From the NCBI RefSeq assembly GCF_000348785.1, contig NC_020520.1, positions 248,001 through 312,000 on the forward strand: a stretch of DNA of 64,000 nt, written 5' to 3'. Source of the DNA: Ilumatobacter coccineus YM16-304 (GTDB lineage Bacteria > Actinomycetota > Acidimicrobiia > Acidimicrobiales > Ilumatobacteraceae). Below, in pieces: positions 51,031-59,421 of this stretch (its first letter is position 1; each line of letters opens with the position of its first letter). A program made the translations under genes and the position numbers. The notes under the pieces are model-generated. The model was not told the origin of the DNA. It made no database searches and saw nothing but the letters and a program-made list of their open reading frames with translations.

Positions 51031-51119
51031 TCGTCGATCGACGCCTCCCACTCCGTTCGGGCCGTGGCGCGCCGCCACACCCGTTCATTCGGAGGACTCC
51101 GTGGTCGTTCGTCCTGCTG

Positions 51120-51239
51120 AGCGAGGTGGCGACCAGGCGGTCTGCGGCACACGAACGATGCCGATGAAGGCTGCTACCTTCCGGTCCTGACCTGGTTCAC
51201 GGGCGTCCATTGCACAGGACCCGGTCACCACCTCGCCCA
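51120..51239 (-). ncRNA. ffs: Signal recognition particle RNA, small bacterial type
   Basis: On the minus strand the conserved apical loop reads CAGGTCAGGACCGGAAGGTA then GCAGCC, the bacterial SRP domain IV with GGAA tetraloop and its symmetric loop. The flanking arms GCGAGGTGG.GACC (51121-51134) and GGTCACCACCTCGC (51224-51237) pair with one mismatch to close the rod. SRP RNA with Ffh targets membrane proteins. It lies divergent to the tRNA-Ser(GGA) gene. Confidence 0.92.
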
Positions 51240-51320
51240 GCAGGCGAACCCACTGGCCAGCGGGAAGAACCCGCCGGATGCAGTCAGTGTACTCCACGAT
51301 ACGCTGTTCGGCGCACACCC

Positions 51321-51405
51321 GGAGGGGTGCGAGAGCGGCCGAATCGGCACGCTTGGAAAGCGTGTGAAGGGCAACCTTCCGAGGGTTCGAATCCCTCTCC
51401 CTCCG
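51321..51405 (+). tRNA. tRNA-Ser (anticodon GGA)
   Basis: 85 nt. Acceptor GGAGGGG/TCCCTCC, discriminator G, anticodon loop CTTGGAAA gives GGA (UCC/UCU), serine-type variable arm, T-loop TTCGAAT. CCA is encoded at 51406-51408. Confidence 0.95.
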
Positions 51406-51437
51406 CCATGCGTTGCGACGTGCAAACGCAGACCGAC

Positions 51438-51475
51438 GAAGACCCGGGCCCGGCGCCCGGGTCTTCTGCTTTTTC
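51438..51475 (+). terminator. Terminator of tRNA-Ser(GGA)
   Basis: Perfect 12-bp stem GAAGACCCGGGC / GCCCGGGTCTTC with a 5-nt loop, then TGCTTTTTC. Confidence 0.92.
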
Positions 51476-51567
51476 GTGCCGGGCCGCTCGTGCTGGGACT
51501 CGTGTTCGCGACATCGAACCTCGATGCATCGCCGGGCGGCGCCTCGGGCCTGCGAGACTCTGATCAC

Positions 51568-52068
51568 ATGGAGCCGGACACCGACGACCTCGACACCGGT
51601 TCGCCGAACGCCGCGAGCTCACTGACCATCGAGCTGATGACCGTGGCACTCGACGAAGCCCGAGCAGCCGTCGACCACGACGACGTGCCAGTCGGCGCGG
51701 TGATCGTCCACGACGGCGTCGTCATCGCCCGGCGCCACAACGAGCGAGAACTCACCGGTGATCCGGTCGCGCACGCCGAAGTGCTGGCGCTGCGTGACGC
51801 CGCTGCGGTGCTCGGACAGTGGCGCCTCGACGACTGCACGATGTATGTCACGCTCGAACCGTGCGTGATGTGCGCCGGAGCGATGGTCAACGCCCGCCTC
51901 GGCCGGGTCGTGTTCGGCGCCACCGATCCGAAAGCCGGCGGAGTCGTCAGCCACTTCGGCGTGCTCGGCGGAGCGCCTCTCAACCACGCGGTCGCCGTCG
52001 AATCCGGCGCCCTCGCCGATCAGTGCGGCCAGATCCTGCGCGACTTCTTCCGCGCCAAGCGCCGCTGA
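51568..52068 (+). CDS. tadA: tRNA-specific adenosine deaminase
   Basis: 166 residues from ATG 51568. Zinc deaminase signatures HAEVLAL and EPCVMCAGAM (PCxxC) with the catalytic Glu of HAE. It converts A34 to inosine in tRNA-Arg(ACG), which is present in this window. The GAV/PVGAVIV and MYVTLEP segments match TadA. It is convergent with the exonuclease gene, with a 1-bp gap. Confidence 0.93.
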   Translation: MEPDTDDLDTGSPNAASSLTIELMTVALDEARAAVDHDDVPVGAVIVHDGVVIARRHNERELTGDPVAHAEVLALRDAAAVLGQWRLDDCTMYVTLEPCVMCAGAMVNARLGRVVFGATDPKAGGVVSHFGVLGGAPLNHAVAVESGALADQCGQILRDFFRAKRR

Positions 52069-52069
52069 T

Positions 52070-52939
52070 TCAGCGACTCGCCACGTCGTTCGCGTGGTCG
52101 ATCAACCCGGGAGCGCCGATCTGCTCACCGAGCGCAGCGAGTTCCGGTGATGGTCCGTGCCACTCCCAGTCGTCGACGCTGCCCACATCGAGGTCGACGT
52201 CGACCGTCGCGATCTTGCGGAACAGCAACGCGTCGTCGAGCTGCGCTTGCAGCGTGGCCGACAACTTCGCCGCACCGCGGAGACCGGGAACGTCCCACTG
52301 ACCCGCCGATGCCGGAATGTCCTCGATGTGGCCGTACTTCGCGAGCACCAGTGACGCGCTCTTCGCACCCCAGCCCGGCAAGCCGGGGAATCCGTCGGCC
52401 GAATCGCCCACCAGACCGAGATAGTCGGGAATCGACGCCGGGCCGACGCCGAACTTGGCAACGACGCCGGCTTCGTCGATGATCTCGCGCTTGCGACGGT
52501 CGAACTGGACGACACGGTCGCCCACCACACACTGTCCCAGGTCTTTGTCGGGCGTGACGATGAGCACCTGATCGACTCGCTCGTCGGCGGCTGCGACCGC
52601 CGCCGCTGCGGCGAGCGCGTCGTCGGCTTCGTGGCTGACCATGCGCCACACCGTGAAACCGGCCGCTTCCAGGGCGTCCTCCATCACCGGGATCTGGTCG
52701 AGGATGGCCGGATCCATGCCTTCCCCATCCTTGTAGCCGTGGTAGAGGTCGTTGCGGAAGCTCTCGATCGTGTGATCGGACGCCACTGCGACGTGCGTGG
52801 CGCCGTCGTCGATCAACGCGAGCGTCGAGGTGACGACTCCAGCAGCGGCCGCCATCGGGTGACTGTCGCTGTGCCGAGCGGCCGACCCGAAGTGTTGGCG
52901 GAAGAGCTCGTAGGTGCCATCGACCAGATGAACGCGCAT
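52070..52939 (-). CDS. 5'-3' exonuclease (ExoIX/flap-endonuclease-like)
   Basis: 289 residues. PIN-type FEN fold: VDGTYELFRQHFG at the N-terminus, DDALAAAAA and TPDKDLGQCV (acidic metal-binding residues), then the helix-hairpin-helix GLPGWGAKSASLVLAKYG. Resembles the N-terminal domain of Pol I without the polymerase part, or ExoIX. Role: removal of 5' flaps or RNA primers. Lone gene; 284 bp of non-coding sequence follows upstream of its start. Confidence 0.9.
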   Translation of the reverse strand: MRVHLVDGTYELFRQHFGSAARHSDSHPMAAAAGVVTSTLALIDDGATHVAVASDHTIESFRNDLYHGYKDGEGMDPAILDQIPVMEDALEAAGFTVWRMVSHEADDALAAAAAVAAADERVDQVLIVTPDKDLGQCVVGDRVVQFDRRKREIIDEAGVVAKFGVGPASIPDYLGLVGDSADGFPGLPGWGAKSASLVLAKYGHIEDIPASAGQWDVPGLRGAAKLSATLQAQLDDALLFRKIATVDVDLDVGSVDDWEWHGPSPELAALGEQIGAPGLIDHANDVASR

Positions 52940-53109
52940 GACGGCACCATAACCCCGCCGCCCTCCACCGGAACGGGACGCGACCCCGCAAACGCCTGCT
53001 CGGCGCGACTTTTGCTTCAGAAATCACGTCACTCAGCCGATCACCTGACACCACCCTCCGTGAACCGTGAGCGCGGCGAGCGAGAAGTGCGCAGAGTCTC
53101 AGCAATTCC

Positions 53110-53137
53110 TCAAGAAGCCGACGACTCCCGTCGATAC
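53110..53137 (+). promoter_or_regulatory. Sigma-28/WhiG-like promoter of the coiled-coil/pilB operon
   Basis: TCAAG at 53110-53114, 15 bp, GTCGATAC at 53130-53137. The mRNA leader to ATG 53224 is about 80 nt, with GAGGA as ribosome binding site before the start. Confidence 0.55.
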
Positions 53138-53223
53138 ATCCATGTGGACCTACCGAGTCCACGACCAGAACACCGAGTACCGAACCCGCCAAAGACCAGC
53201 AAAGAGACCGCAAGAGGAATTCG

Positions 53224-54558
53224 ATGAGCGACCAACTCGAACAAATGCAGGCGAACATCGTCGCAGCAGTTCAACAAGAGCTGTCGCGATTCAGTGGCGA
53301 AGTCGATTCGGCCGTCAAGCAGCTCCGCAGCGAACTCGCCGCCGGTACGGCAGCTCGCACCGAACTCGAGAACCAGGTGCGCTCGCTCGCATCGGCACTC
53401 GAGACCTCCCACGGCGCCAACACCAGATTCCAGGCCGACATCCAGCGAGCGCTCGAAGAGCGGCTCGCCGAGTTCAGCGAGAAGACCAAGCGTCGACACG
53501 ACGAACTCAACACGCGACTCGGCCGCGTCGTCGACGAAGCCAACGTCGGGATCTCCTCCGCCGTCGAAGCCGCCGCTCGGCCCATTCTCAAGCAGTTCGA
53601 GCACCGCCAAGACCAGATGGACATCGAGGTCAAGAACCTCGACAGCAGCCTGCGCAAGTTCGACGACCAAGCCGGCCAGATGGTGTCCCACATCAACACC
53701 GTCACGTCGGCCATCGAAGGTCGCCTCGACCAGGTCACCAAGGACGTGCTCACGACGTTCGACGACCGTCACGCAGCCCTCGTGCTGCGCCTCGACGAAG
53801 TGTCGGCCGTTGCAGCCCGCCAGCAGACCGAGGTGAACAACCTCGTCGGCACTCGCGTCGACGCGACAGAAGATCGCATCAACGAACGCATCGTCGGCCT
53901 CGAGAGCCGCATGAACGAAGAGATCGGCCAACGCGTCGCCGACATCGATGCACACGTCGGACGCGTGAGCGCCGGCCTCGACGACGCCGTCATCACCCTC
54001 AGCGATCGCATCGCCAAGGCCGACGCACAGTTCCTCGCCGTCGAAGGCAAGTTCGCCGAGATCCGCGAAGAGCTGGCCAACCTCGACGAAGAAGCCATCG
54101 ACGAGATGAAGGACCAGATCTCGAGCGCCCTCGGTCAAGCCGAACTCGTGCGCATCGAGATGGATCGCTTCAAGGTCGACATCGAGAAGGCGGTCGAGAA
54201 GAGCAACGTTCGACTCACCGAACTCGAAACGACCGTCCAGGATCAGAACATGGACGTCGAGACCGCTGTCCAGCTCGAACGCCTCGAAGAGGTCGAACGA
54301 GCCGTCCTCATGCTCGACCCCGACCAGTTCGTCCGACGCGACGAGATGGGCAGCGAGTTCCAGGCCGCCGCAGCTCCCGCCGGCTCGGTGTCGGTCGAAG
54401 AGACCTCGGGCACCGACGCCATGGACATGCTCGCCCGCATGGAAGCAGCCAGTGGTCCATCACTCGCCCCGCCGAACGCCGACCACGACGGCTCCGCCAA
54501 CGGCGAACTCGAGTCCGCCGACTCGTCCTCGTCTCTCCAACCCCCGGTGAGTCACTGA
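53224..54558 (+). CDS. Long coiled-coil protein preceding pilB, unknown function
   Basis: 444 residues, no membrane segment. From residue 1 to about 360 there is a nearly continuous heptad pattern rich in Glu, Asp, Arg, Leu and Val (EQMQANIVAAVQQELSRFSG, AEFSEKTKRRHDELNTRL, EEIGQRVADIDAHV), broken only by short Gly/Pro steps; the last 80 residues are Ser/Ala/Pro-rich. Methyl-accepting-like or SMC-like head domains are absent. It shares the promoter and direction with pilB (66-bp gap), so it is probably a structural or scaffold partner of the T4P motor, possibly taking part of the role played elsewhere by PilM/N/O, which are not in this window (inference). GAGGA supports ATG 53224. Confidence 0.75.
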   Translation: MSDQLEQMQANIVAAVQQELSRFSGEVDSAVKQLRSELAAGTAARTELENQVRSLASALETSHGANTRFQADIQRALEERLAEFSEKTKRRHDELNTRLGRVVDEANVGISSAVEAAARPILKQFEHRQDQMDIEVKNLDSSLRKFDDQAGQMVSHINTVTSAIEGRLDQVTKDVLTTFDDRHAALVLRLDEVSAVAARQQTEVNNLVGTRVDATEDRINERIVGLESRMNEEIGQRVADIDAHVGRVSAGLDDAVITLSDRIAKADAQFLAVEGKFAEIREELANLDEEAIDEMKDQISSALGQAELVRIEMDRFKVDIEKAVEKSNVRLTELETTVQDQNMDVETAVQLERLEEVERAVLMLDPDQFVRRDEMGSEFQAAAAPAGSVSVEETSGTDAMDMLARMEAASGPSLAPPNADHDGSANGELESADSSSSLQPPVSH

Positions 54559-54624
54559 GTTCGCCCAGCGCGCAACCGGCCACCACGATGACCCACCCCC
54601 GCCAAAGATTGAACGGAACTCACG

Positions 54625-56394
54625 ATGGCAATCGGACGTAAGAAAGTCGAAGAAGCTCCCGCCGGCGGTGTCGCTGTCGCGGAGAAACCCGAGACGGGCG
54701 AGTCGTCCGAGCAGTGCATGGCCACCGGTCAGGCACTCGTCCAGGCCGGCTTCCTCGACGCCGAGAAGCTCGCGACGCTGCTCCAGGAGTCCAACGGAGA
54801 CCTCCTGAAGTTCAGCGACTTCGCCCTCACCCGACACGGTGTCGGTCGAAACGAACTCGCTCAAGCCGTCGGCGCAGCATGTCAGGTACCGGTCGGCGAC
54901 CCCAGCGTCGGGGAACTCGACGAAGAGATCGCCACGAAGGTCCCCGAACAGATCTGCCGTGACCACAAGGTCATCGCCATCGCCGAGAGCCCCGAAGGGC
55001 TCGTCCTCTACGCCGCCGACCCGTCGCCCTGGCGCCGGCAGCAAGTCGAAGCAGCAGCCGGCGGACTCCGGTTCGCCTGGCGAGCCTCCGACAACAAGAC
55101 CGTCACCTCGTTCATCGAGCAGATGTTCCGCACCTCGTCGAACCTCGACGAGATCGTGTCGACGTTCGCCGGCGAAGAGATCCAGCGCAAGGAAGCGGAG
55201 AAGAAGGGCGGCGAGGTCAACCTCGACGACCAATCACCCGTCGTCCAGCTCGTCGCCAAGATCGTGAGCCAGGCGCTGCGCGACCGCACGTCCGACATCC
55301 ACATCGAACCACTCGACGACCGTCTCCGCATCCGGTTCCGCGTCGATGGTCACCTTGTCGAAGCCTTCAGCCTCCCGCTGTCGGCCCACAACGCACTCAC
55401 CTCCCGACTCAAGATCATGTCGGAGATGAACATCGTCGAGAAACGAGCACCGCAGGACGGGCAGTTCTCGACCAAGGTCGACGGCAAAGAGCTCGACGTT
55501 CGTGTCGCCTCCGTGGCGACCGTGTTCGGCGAGAAGATCGTCATGCGTCTCCTCGACAAGTCGAAGTCGATGGTCGGCCTCGCCGAACTCGGCATGCCCA
55601 AGGAGACGTACAACACGTACTCCAAGCTGGTGCACGCCCCCTTCGGCATGGTCATCTGCGCCGGACCGACCGGTGCCGGTAAGACGACGACCCTGTACGC
55701 CACCCTGCTCGAGATCAACTCGACCGGCAAGAACGTCACCACGGTCGAAGACCCAGTCGAGTACGTGTTCCCCGGCATCAACCAGGTGCAGACCAACGAG
55801 AAGGCCGGCCTCACGTTCGCCACCGGCCTCAAGGCCCTCTTGCGTCAGGACCCCGACGTCATCCTCGTCGGTGAGATTCGAGACGCCGACACCGCACGCA
55901 TCGCGATCCAGTCGGCCCTCACCGGTCACTTCGTGCTGTCGTCACTGCACGGCACCGACGCCGTCGCCGCGCTCCACCGTCTGCTCGACATGGGCATCGA
56001 AGCCTTCCTCGTCGCCTCCGCGATCGTCGGCGTCGTGTCACAGCGACTCATCCGCAAGATGTGCGACAACTGCAAAGAGCCGTACGAGCCCGGAGCAGAA
56101 GAACTCGCCGTGTTCCGCCAGCACTCAGGTGGCAGCGAGAAGACCCAGTTCTTCCAAGGCGCCGGCTGCAGCTACTGCTCCGGCACCGGCTACCGCGACC
56201 GCATCGGCGTCTACGAACTGCTGCGCATCACCCCCGAGATCCGCCGCCTCATCGTCGGCTGGGCCACCACCGAAGAACTCCGACGCCTCGCCGTCGCCCA
56301 GGGCATGCGCACCATGCTCCGCGAAGCGATGCAGCTCGTTGAAGACGACATCACCACCGTCCCCGAAGTCGTCCGCACCCTCTTCGCCCACTGA
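54625..56394 (+). CDS. pilB: Type IV pilus assembly ATPase PilB
   Basis: 589 residues. An N-terminal GspE-N/MshEN-like domain with degenerate repeats (ATGQALVQAGFLDAEKLATL, LTRHGVGRNELAQAVGAAC) lacks the RLG form that binds c-di-GMP. The C-terminal GspE core has Walker A GPTGAGKTTTLY at about 347, Asp box, Walker B QDPDVILVGEIRD and a zinc tetracysteine CDNCKEPYEPG...CSYCSGTGY. It is the ATPase driving pilus extension. In the same operon as the coiled-coil protein. Confidence 0.93.
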   Translation: MAIGRKKVEEAPAGGVAVAEKPETGESSEQCMATGQALVQAGFLDAEKLATLLQESNGDLLKFSDFALTRHGVGRNELAQAVGAACQVPVGDPSVGELDEEIATKVPEQICRDHKVIAIAESPEGLVLYAADPSPWRRQQVEAAAGGLRFAWRASDNKTVTSFIEQMFRTSSNLDEIVSTFAGEEIQRKEAEKKGGEVNLDDQSPVVQLVAKIVSQALRDRTSDIHIEPLDDRLRIRFRVDGHLVEAFSLPLSAHNALTSRLKIMSEMNIVEKRAPQDGQFSTKVDGKELDVRVASVATVFGEKIVMRLLDKSKSMVGLAELGMPKETYNTYSKLVHAPFGMVICAGPTGAGKTTTLYATLLEINSTGKNVTTVEDPVEYVFPGINQVQTNEKAGLTFATGLKALLRQDPDVILVGEIRDADTARIAIQSALTGHFVLSSLHGTDAVAALHRLLDMGIEAFLVASAIVGVVSQRLIRKMCDNCKEPYEPGAEELAVFRQHSGGSEKTQFFQGAGCSYCSGTGYRDRIGVYELLRITPEIRRLIVGWATTEELRRLAVAQGMRTMLREAMQLVEDDITTVPEVVRTLFAH

Positions 56395-56398
56395 TACA

Positions 56399-56552
56399 TC
56401 GACGGTTGGTCTTCGCCACGTCGTCGACCCGGAAGGTCTTCGGCGTTTCGGCCGGTCAGGTCGACGGTTGGTCTTCGCCACGTCGTCGACCCGGAAGGTC
56501 TTCGGCGTTTCGGTCGGTCAGGTCGACGGTTGGTCTTCGCCACGTCGTCGAC
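56399..56552 (+). repeat. 62-bp tandem repeat, 2.5 copies
   Basis: Unit TCGACGGTTGGTCTTCGCCA and onward (62 bp) occurs at 56399-56460 and 56461-56522 with one base difference, then a partial copy at 56523-56552. It directly follows the pilB stop and precedes the convergent lipoprotein gene. Contains no gene. Confidence 0.9.
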
Positions 56553-56574
56553 GTGCACGAACTGGTGTACCTGA

Positions 56575-57018
56575 TCAGCGGGTGTCGCAGACCTCGATGA
56601 CGAAGTTGTTGAGCGAGGCAGCCTTGCTGCTGCGGTCGATGCCGATGATCTCCTCGGTGGTCACCCCCACTCCTCCAGCGCTGATCGAAGCGAGGCGGTC
56701 GTCGACGTCGTCCGCCACGTCGGCCAGCTCGGTGCGGAGATCGTTGTCGAACTTGTCGTGCCAGCCCGGCTGGATCACCGGATCGAGCGCATCCAGCGCT
56801 TCGGCTTCCGCTTCGAGCCGGTCGCGGCTCCCCAGACGCAACGATCCCTGCCGACCGGTCTGGTAGATCTCGAACCACTCCAACGCCGGAGGACAGAACG
56901 CCGCCACCTCGTCATCGCTCAGATTGTGCGTGGGTTCGGTATCGGCGCAACCGACCCCGGCCCCCGTCATCACGAGGGCGAGGATTCCGAACCTGAGTGC
57001 GATGCCGAGCCGCTGCAT
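56575..57018 (-). CDS. Small lipoprotein, unknown function
   Basis: 147 residues from ATG 57018. Leader with lipobox GAGVGC (Cys at about 24), then mostly helical sequence (DEVAAFCPPALEWFEIYQTG, LRTELADVADDVDDRLASIS) ending near VIEVCDTR with two further Cys. Not recognised. Located between pilB and pilC on the opposite strand; may be unrelated to the pilus. Confidence 0.7.
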   Translation of the reverse strand: MQRLGIALRFGILALVMTGAGVGCADTEPTHNLSDDEVAAFCPPALEWFEIYQTGRQGSLRLGSRDRLEAEAEALDALDPVIQPGWHDKFDNDLRTELADVADDVDDRLASISAGGVGVTTEEIIGIDRSSKAASLNNFVIEVCDTR

Positions 57019-57078
57019 GCCCCGAGCATCCGCCCGGACCGTCAACCGAGCGTGACCCGCCGTGACGTAACGGTGCGT

Positions 57079-57150
57079 GAGGGCGATTTCTGCCCAGGCT
57101 CGATGTCGTCGCGTGAGGGTGATTTCTGCCCAGGCTCGATGTCGTCGCGA
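57079..57150 (+). repeat. 36-bp tandem repeat, two copies
   Basis: GAGGGYGATTTCTGCCCAGG starts each unit at 57079 and 57115. The same unit occurs three times at 62907-63014, so it is a dispersed repeat family. Non-coding, upstream of the pilC promoter. Confidence 0.85.
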
Positions 57151-57185
57151 GGTGGTTTTGTCTCAAGAAATTTCAAACTCTGGCT

Positions 57186-57212
57186 TAAAGCGCGGTGAGT
57201 TCCTGCCGATGT
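57186..57212 (+). promoter_or_regulatory. Sigma-28/WhiG-like promoter of pilC
   Basis: TAAA at 57186-57189, exactly 15 bp, GCCGATGT at 57205-57212. The closest to the TAAA-N15-GCCGATAA consensus in the window. Leader of about 41 nt with AGGAAA before ATG 57260. Confidence 0.65.
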
Positions 57213-57259
57213 ATCTCTGAACGAAGTCTTGAAGAAACGTCGAAGACAGGAAATGACCG

Positions 57260-58531
57260 ATGCCAAAATTCGCTTATGCAGCCATTGACCCGCAGGGAGC
57301 GCCCGTCGAAGGCGTGACCAAGGCTGACACCATCGGCGCAGCGCGTGCGAACCTGGTCGAACAGAACTTGTTCCCGACCAAGATCGAAGAGACCCGAGGC
57401 CTCCTCGACTTCGAACTCACCGCGGAGAAGGTGAAGAAGAAGGAGCTGATGCACTTCACGCGTCAGCTCGCCGTGTTCGTCAAGGCCGGCATTCCGATCA
57501 CCGACGCACTCGTGACGATCGGTGACGAAACCGAAGACGTCGCCCTGCGGCGCGCGCTCAGCAACCTGATCGACGACCTGCGCAACGGTGGCCTCCTGTC
57601 GGCTGCCGCTGCCAACCACCCACACGTCTTCCCCGACTACTACGTCGGCATCCTCCAGTCGGCCGAGCTCACCGGTCAGCTCGACACCGCACTCGAGAGC
57701 CTCGCTGAGTACCTCGAACGAGAGATCGACACCCGCTCCAAGGTCGTCGGTGCGCTCTCGTACCCGATGGTCGTCATGGTCATGGCCTTCGGCACCGTGC
57801 TCCTGCTGGCCGGCTACGTGCTCCCGCAGTTCAAACCCCTCTTCGAGGAACTCGGCGCCGAGCTGCCCCTCCCGACGCGGATGATGCTCTTCTTCTCCCG
57901 CTTCTTCACCGACCTGTGGTTCATCACCGCCGGCTGTTTCGTGGCGTTCATCGGCACTGCGCTCTTCTTGAAGAAGCACCCGACCGGCAAGATCTGGACC
58001 CAGCGCATGGTCCTCAAGCTGCCGATCATCGGCGGCATCATCGACTACGCCATGCTCGAACGGTTCTGCCGCATTCTCGGCGCCATGGTCAAGGCCGGCG
58101 TGCCGCTGCCCGAAGGACTCAAGACCACGACCGAGGCCACCTCGAACATCGTCTACCGCGAACGCCTCGACGTCGCCCGTGCGCAGATGCTCGAAGGTCG
58201 GGGTTTCTCCGGCCCGTTGATCGAAACCGAGCTGTTCCCCGGCGCCGCCAAGCAGATGTTCAAGGTCGGTGAAGAGACCGGTACGTTGGACGATCAGCTC
58301 GAGGTCGCCGCCATCTACTTCGACCGTGAACTCGAGAGCCGCATCAAGAAGTTCACCACCATGTTCGAACCGATCATGATCGTGTTCGTCGGTGTGATCG
58401 TCGGCTTCGTCGCCATCGCCCTCGTGTCGGCCATGTACGGCGTGCTCGGCGGCATCAAGGAAGACGCCGCACCGGTCGTGACCGGTGTGCAGACCGTCGC
58501 CGAGGCCGCTGGACACGGCAGTTCCTTCTGA
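57260..58531 (+). CDS. pilC: Type IV pilus inner-membrane platform protein PilC
   Basis: 423 residues, GspF family. Two repeated GspF domains (LMHFTRQLAVFVKAGIPITD and the second copy around LERFCRILGAMVKAGVPLPE) each followed by transmembrane helices (PMVVMVMAFGTVLLLAGYVLP; IMIVFVGVIVGFVAIALV). The platform couples PilB/PilT to pilin addition. ATG 57260 is preceded by AGGAAA. Single gene under its own promoter, convergent with pilD. Confidence 0.93.
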   Translation: MPKFAYAAIDPQGAPVEGVTKADTIGAARANLVEQNLFPTKIEETRGLLDFELTAEKVKKKELMHFTRQLAVFVKAGIPITDALVTIGDETEDVALRRALSNLIDDLRNGGLLSAAAANHPHVFPDYYVGILQSAELTGQLDTALESLAEYLEREIDTRSKVVGALSYPMVVMVMAFGTVLLLAGYVLPQFKPLFEELGAELPLPTRMMLFFSRFFTDLWFITAGCFVAFIGTALFLKKHPTGKIWTQRMVLKLPIIGGIIDYAMLERFCRILGAMVKAGVPLPEGLKTTTEATSNIVYRERLDVARAQMLEGRGFSGPLIETELFPGAAKQMFKVGEETGTLDDQLEVAAIYFDRELESRIKKFTTMFEPIMIVFVGVIVGFVAIALVSAMYGVLGGIKEDAAPVVTGVQTVAEAAGHGSSF

Positions 58532-58550
58532 TCGCCTAACGGCGAATCAG
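58528..58550. terminator. Bidirectional hairpin between pilC and pilD
   Basis: CTGATCGCC, TAAC, GGCGAATCAG: 9-bp stem with one bulged base covering the stop codons of both convergent genes (16-bp gap). Confidence 0.5.
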
Positions 58551-59347
58551 CGAGCGAGAACGAGATCGACGAAATGTTGTCCGACGAACACAGCGACGAC
58601 GGCACCGGCCGCGAGGAAGGGACCGAACGGCACCGCAGTCTGACCATCGGCCTTCTTGGCGATCATCGCCGGAACCGCAGCGAGCGTTCCGAGGATGAAG
58701 CCGAAGAACAGGCCCGGGGCGACGATGCCCGGATTGATCCAACCGAGGAACAGACCGAGGAACGGGGCCAGGATCACGTCGCCGAAACCGAACGCGACGT
58801 CCTTGCCGTAGCGCCAGTTGGCGCCGAGGTAGATGCCGCCGATGATCGCCAACGCGATCGCGGCGCCCAACACCGACATCCAGATGCGCTCGGGTTCCTC
58901 GATCACGAGCGCCGAGATGGTGAGCGCGACGCCACCGAGGCCGGCACCCCAGAACGTGATCTCTCGCGGCAGTCGCTGCTCGCGGAGATCGATCCAACTC
59001 TGAGCGACGAGCGTCGCTCCGAAGATGCAGAACGCCGGCAGCGCCGACACGAGGTCGTCGATGAACTTCAACGCGAAGATCGTGAAGATCGCTGCCGTCG
59101 CGAGTTCGATCACGATCGGCTCGATGCCGATCTTGGTCTTGCACTGGCGGCACTTGCCGCCCAGCGCGAGCCAACTCAACACGGGAACGAGATCGATGGG
59201 CCCCAACCGGAGCCCACAGTTTCCGCACGCACTCGGCGGTGCCATCACCGAACCGCCGCGTGGCACACGATCCACCACCACCGTCAAGAACGAGCCGATC
59301 AACAGGCCCATCACGACGACCAGCGGGATCAGCACAACAAGTTCCAT
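58547..59347 (-). CDS. pilD: Prepilin peptidase PilD (A24 family)
   Basis: 266 residues, about eight hydrophobic segments. The N-terminal methyltransferase-type zinc site CGNC...CRQC, catalytic Asp in SWIDLREQRLP and in FGFGDVILAP (GxGD). It cleaves and N-methylates prepilins at G/F, fitting the two GFTLPE prepilins in the window. Divergent from pilT, with 74 bp between the starts. Confidence 0.92.
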   Translation of the reverse strand: MELVVLIPLVVVMGLLIGSFLTVVVDRVPRGGSVMAPPSACGNCGLRLGPIDLVPVLSWLALGGKCRQCKTKIGIEPIVIELATAAIFTIFALKFIDDLVSALPAFCIFGATLVAQSWIDLREQRLPREITFWGAGLGGVALTISALVIEEPERIWMSVLGAAIALAIIGGIYLGANWRYGKDVAFGFGDVILAPFLGLFLGWINPGIVAPGLFFGFILGTLAAVPAMIAKKADGQTAVPFGPFLAAGAVVAVFVGQHFVDLVLAR

Positions 59348-59421
59348 CTCTACCCAACTCCCGGCCTCGCGCCGGACCGAATTCCCGGACTCGTTCCGGC
59401 CTAGCGGGAGGTTAGACCACC

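Noticed and set aside
52940-53223. Gene in the 284-bp region upstream of the coiled-coil gene
   Set aside because: Only shadow frames; the region holds the predicted promoter and leader.
56399-56552. Insertion sequence ends
   Set aside because: No inverted terminal repeats, target duplication or transposase.
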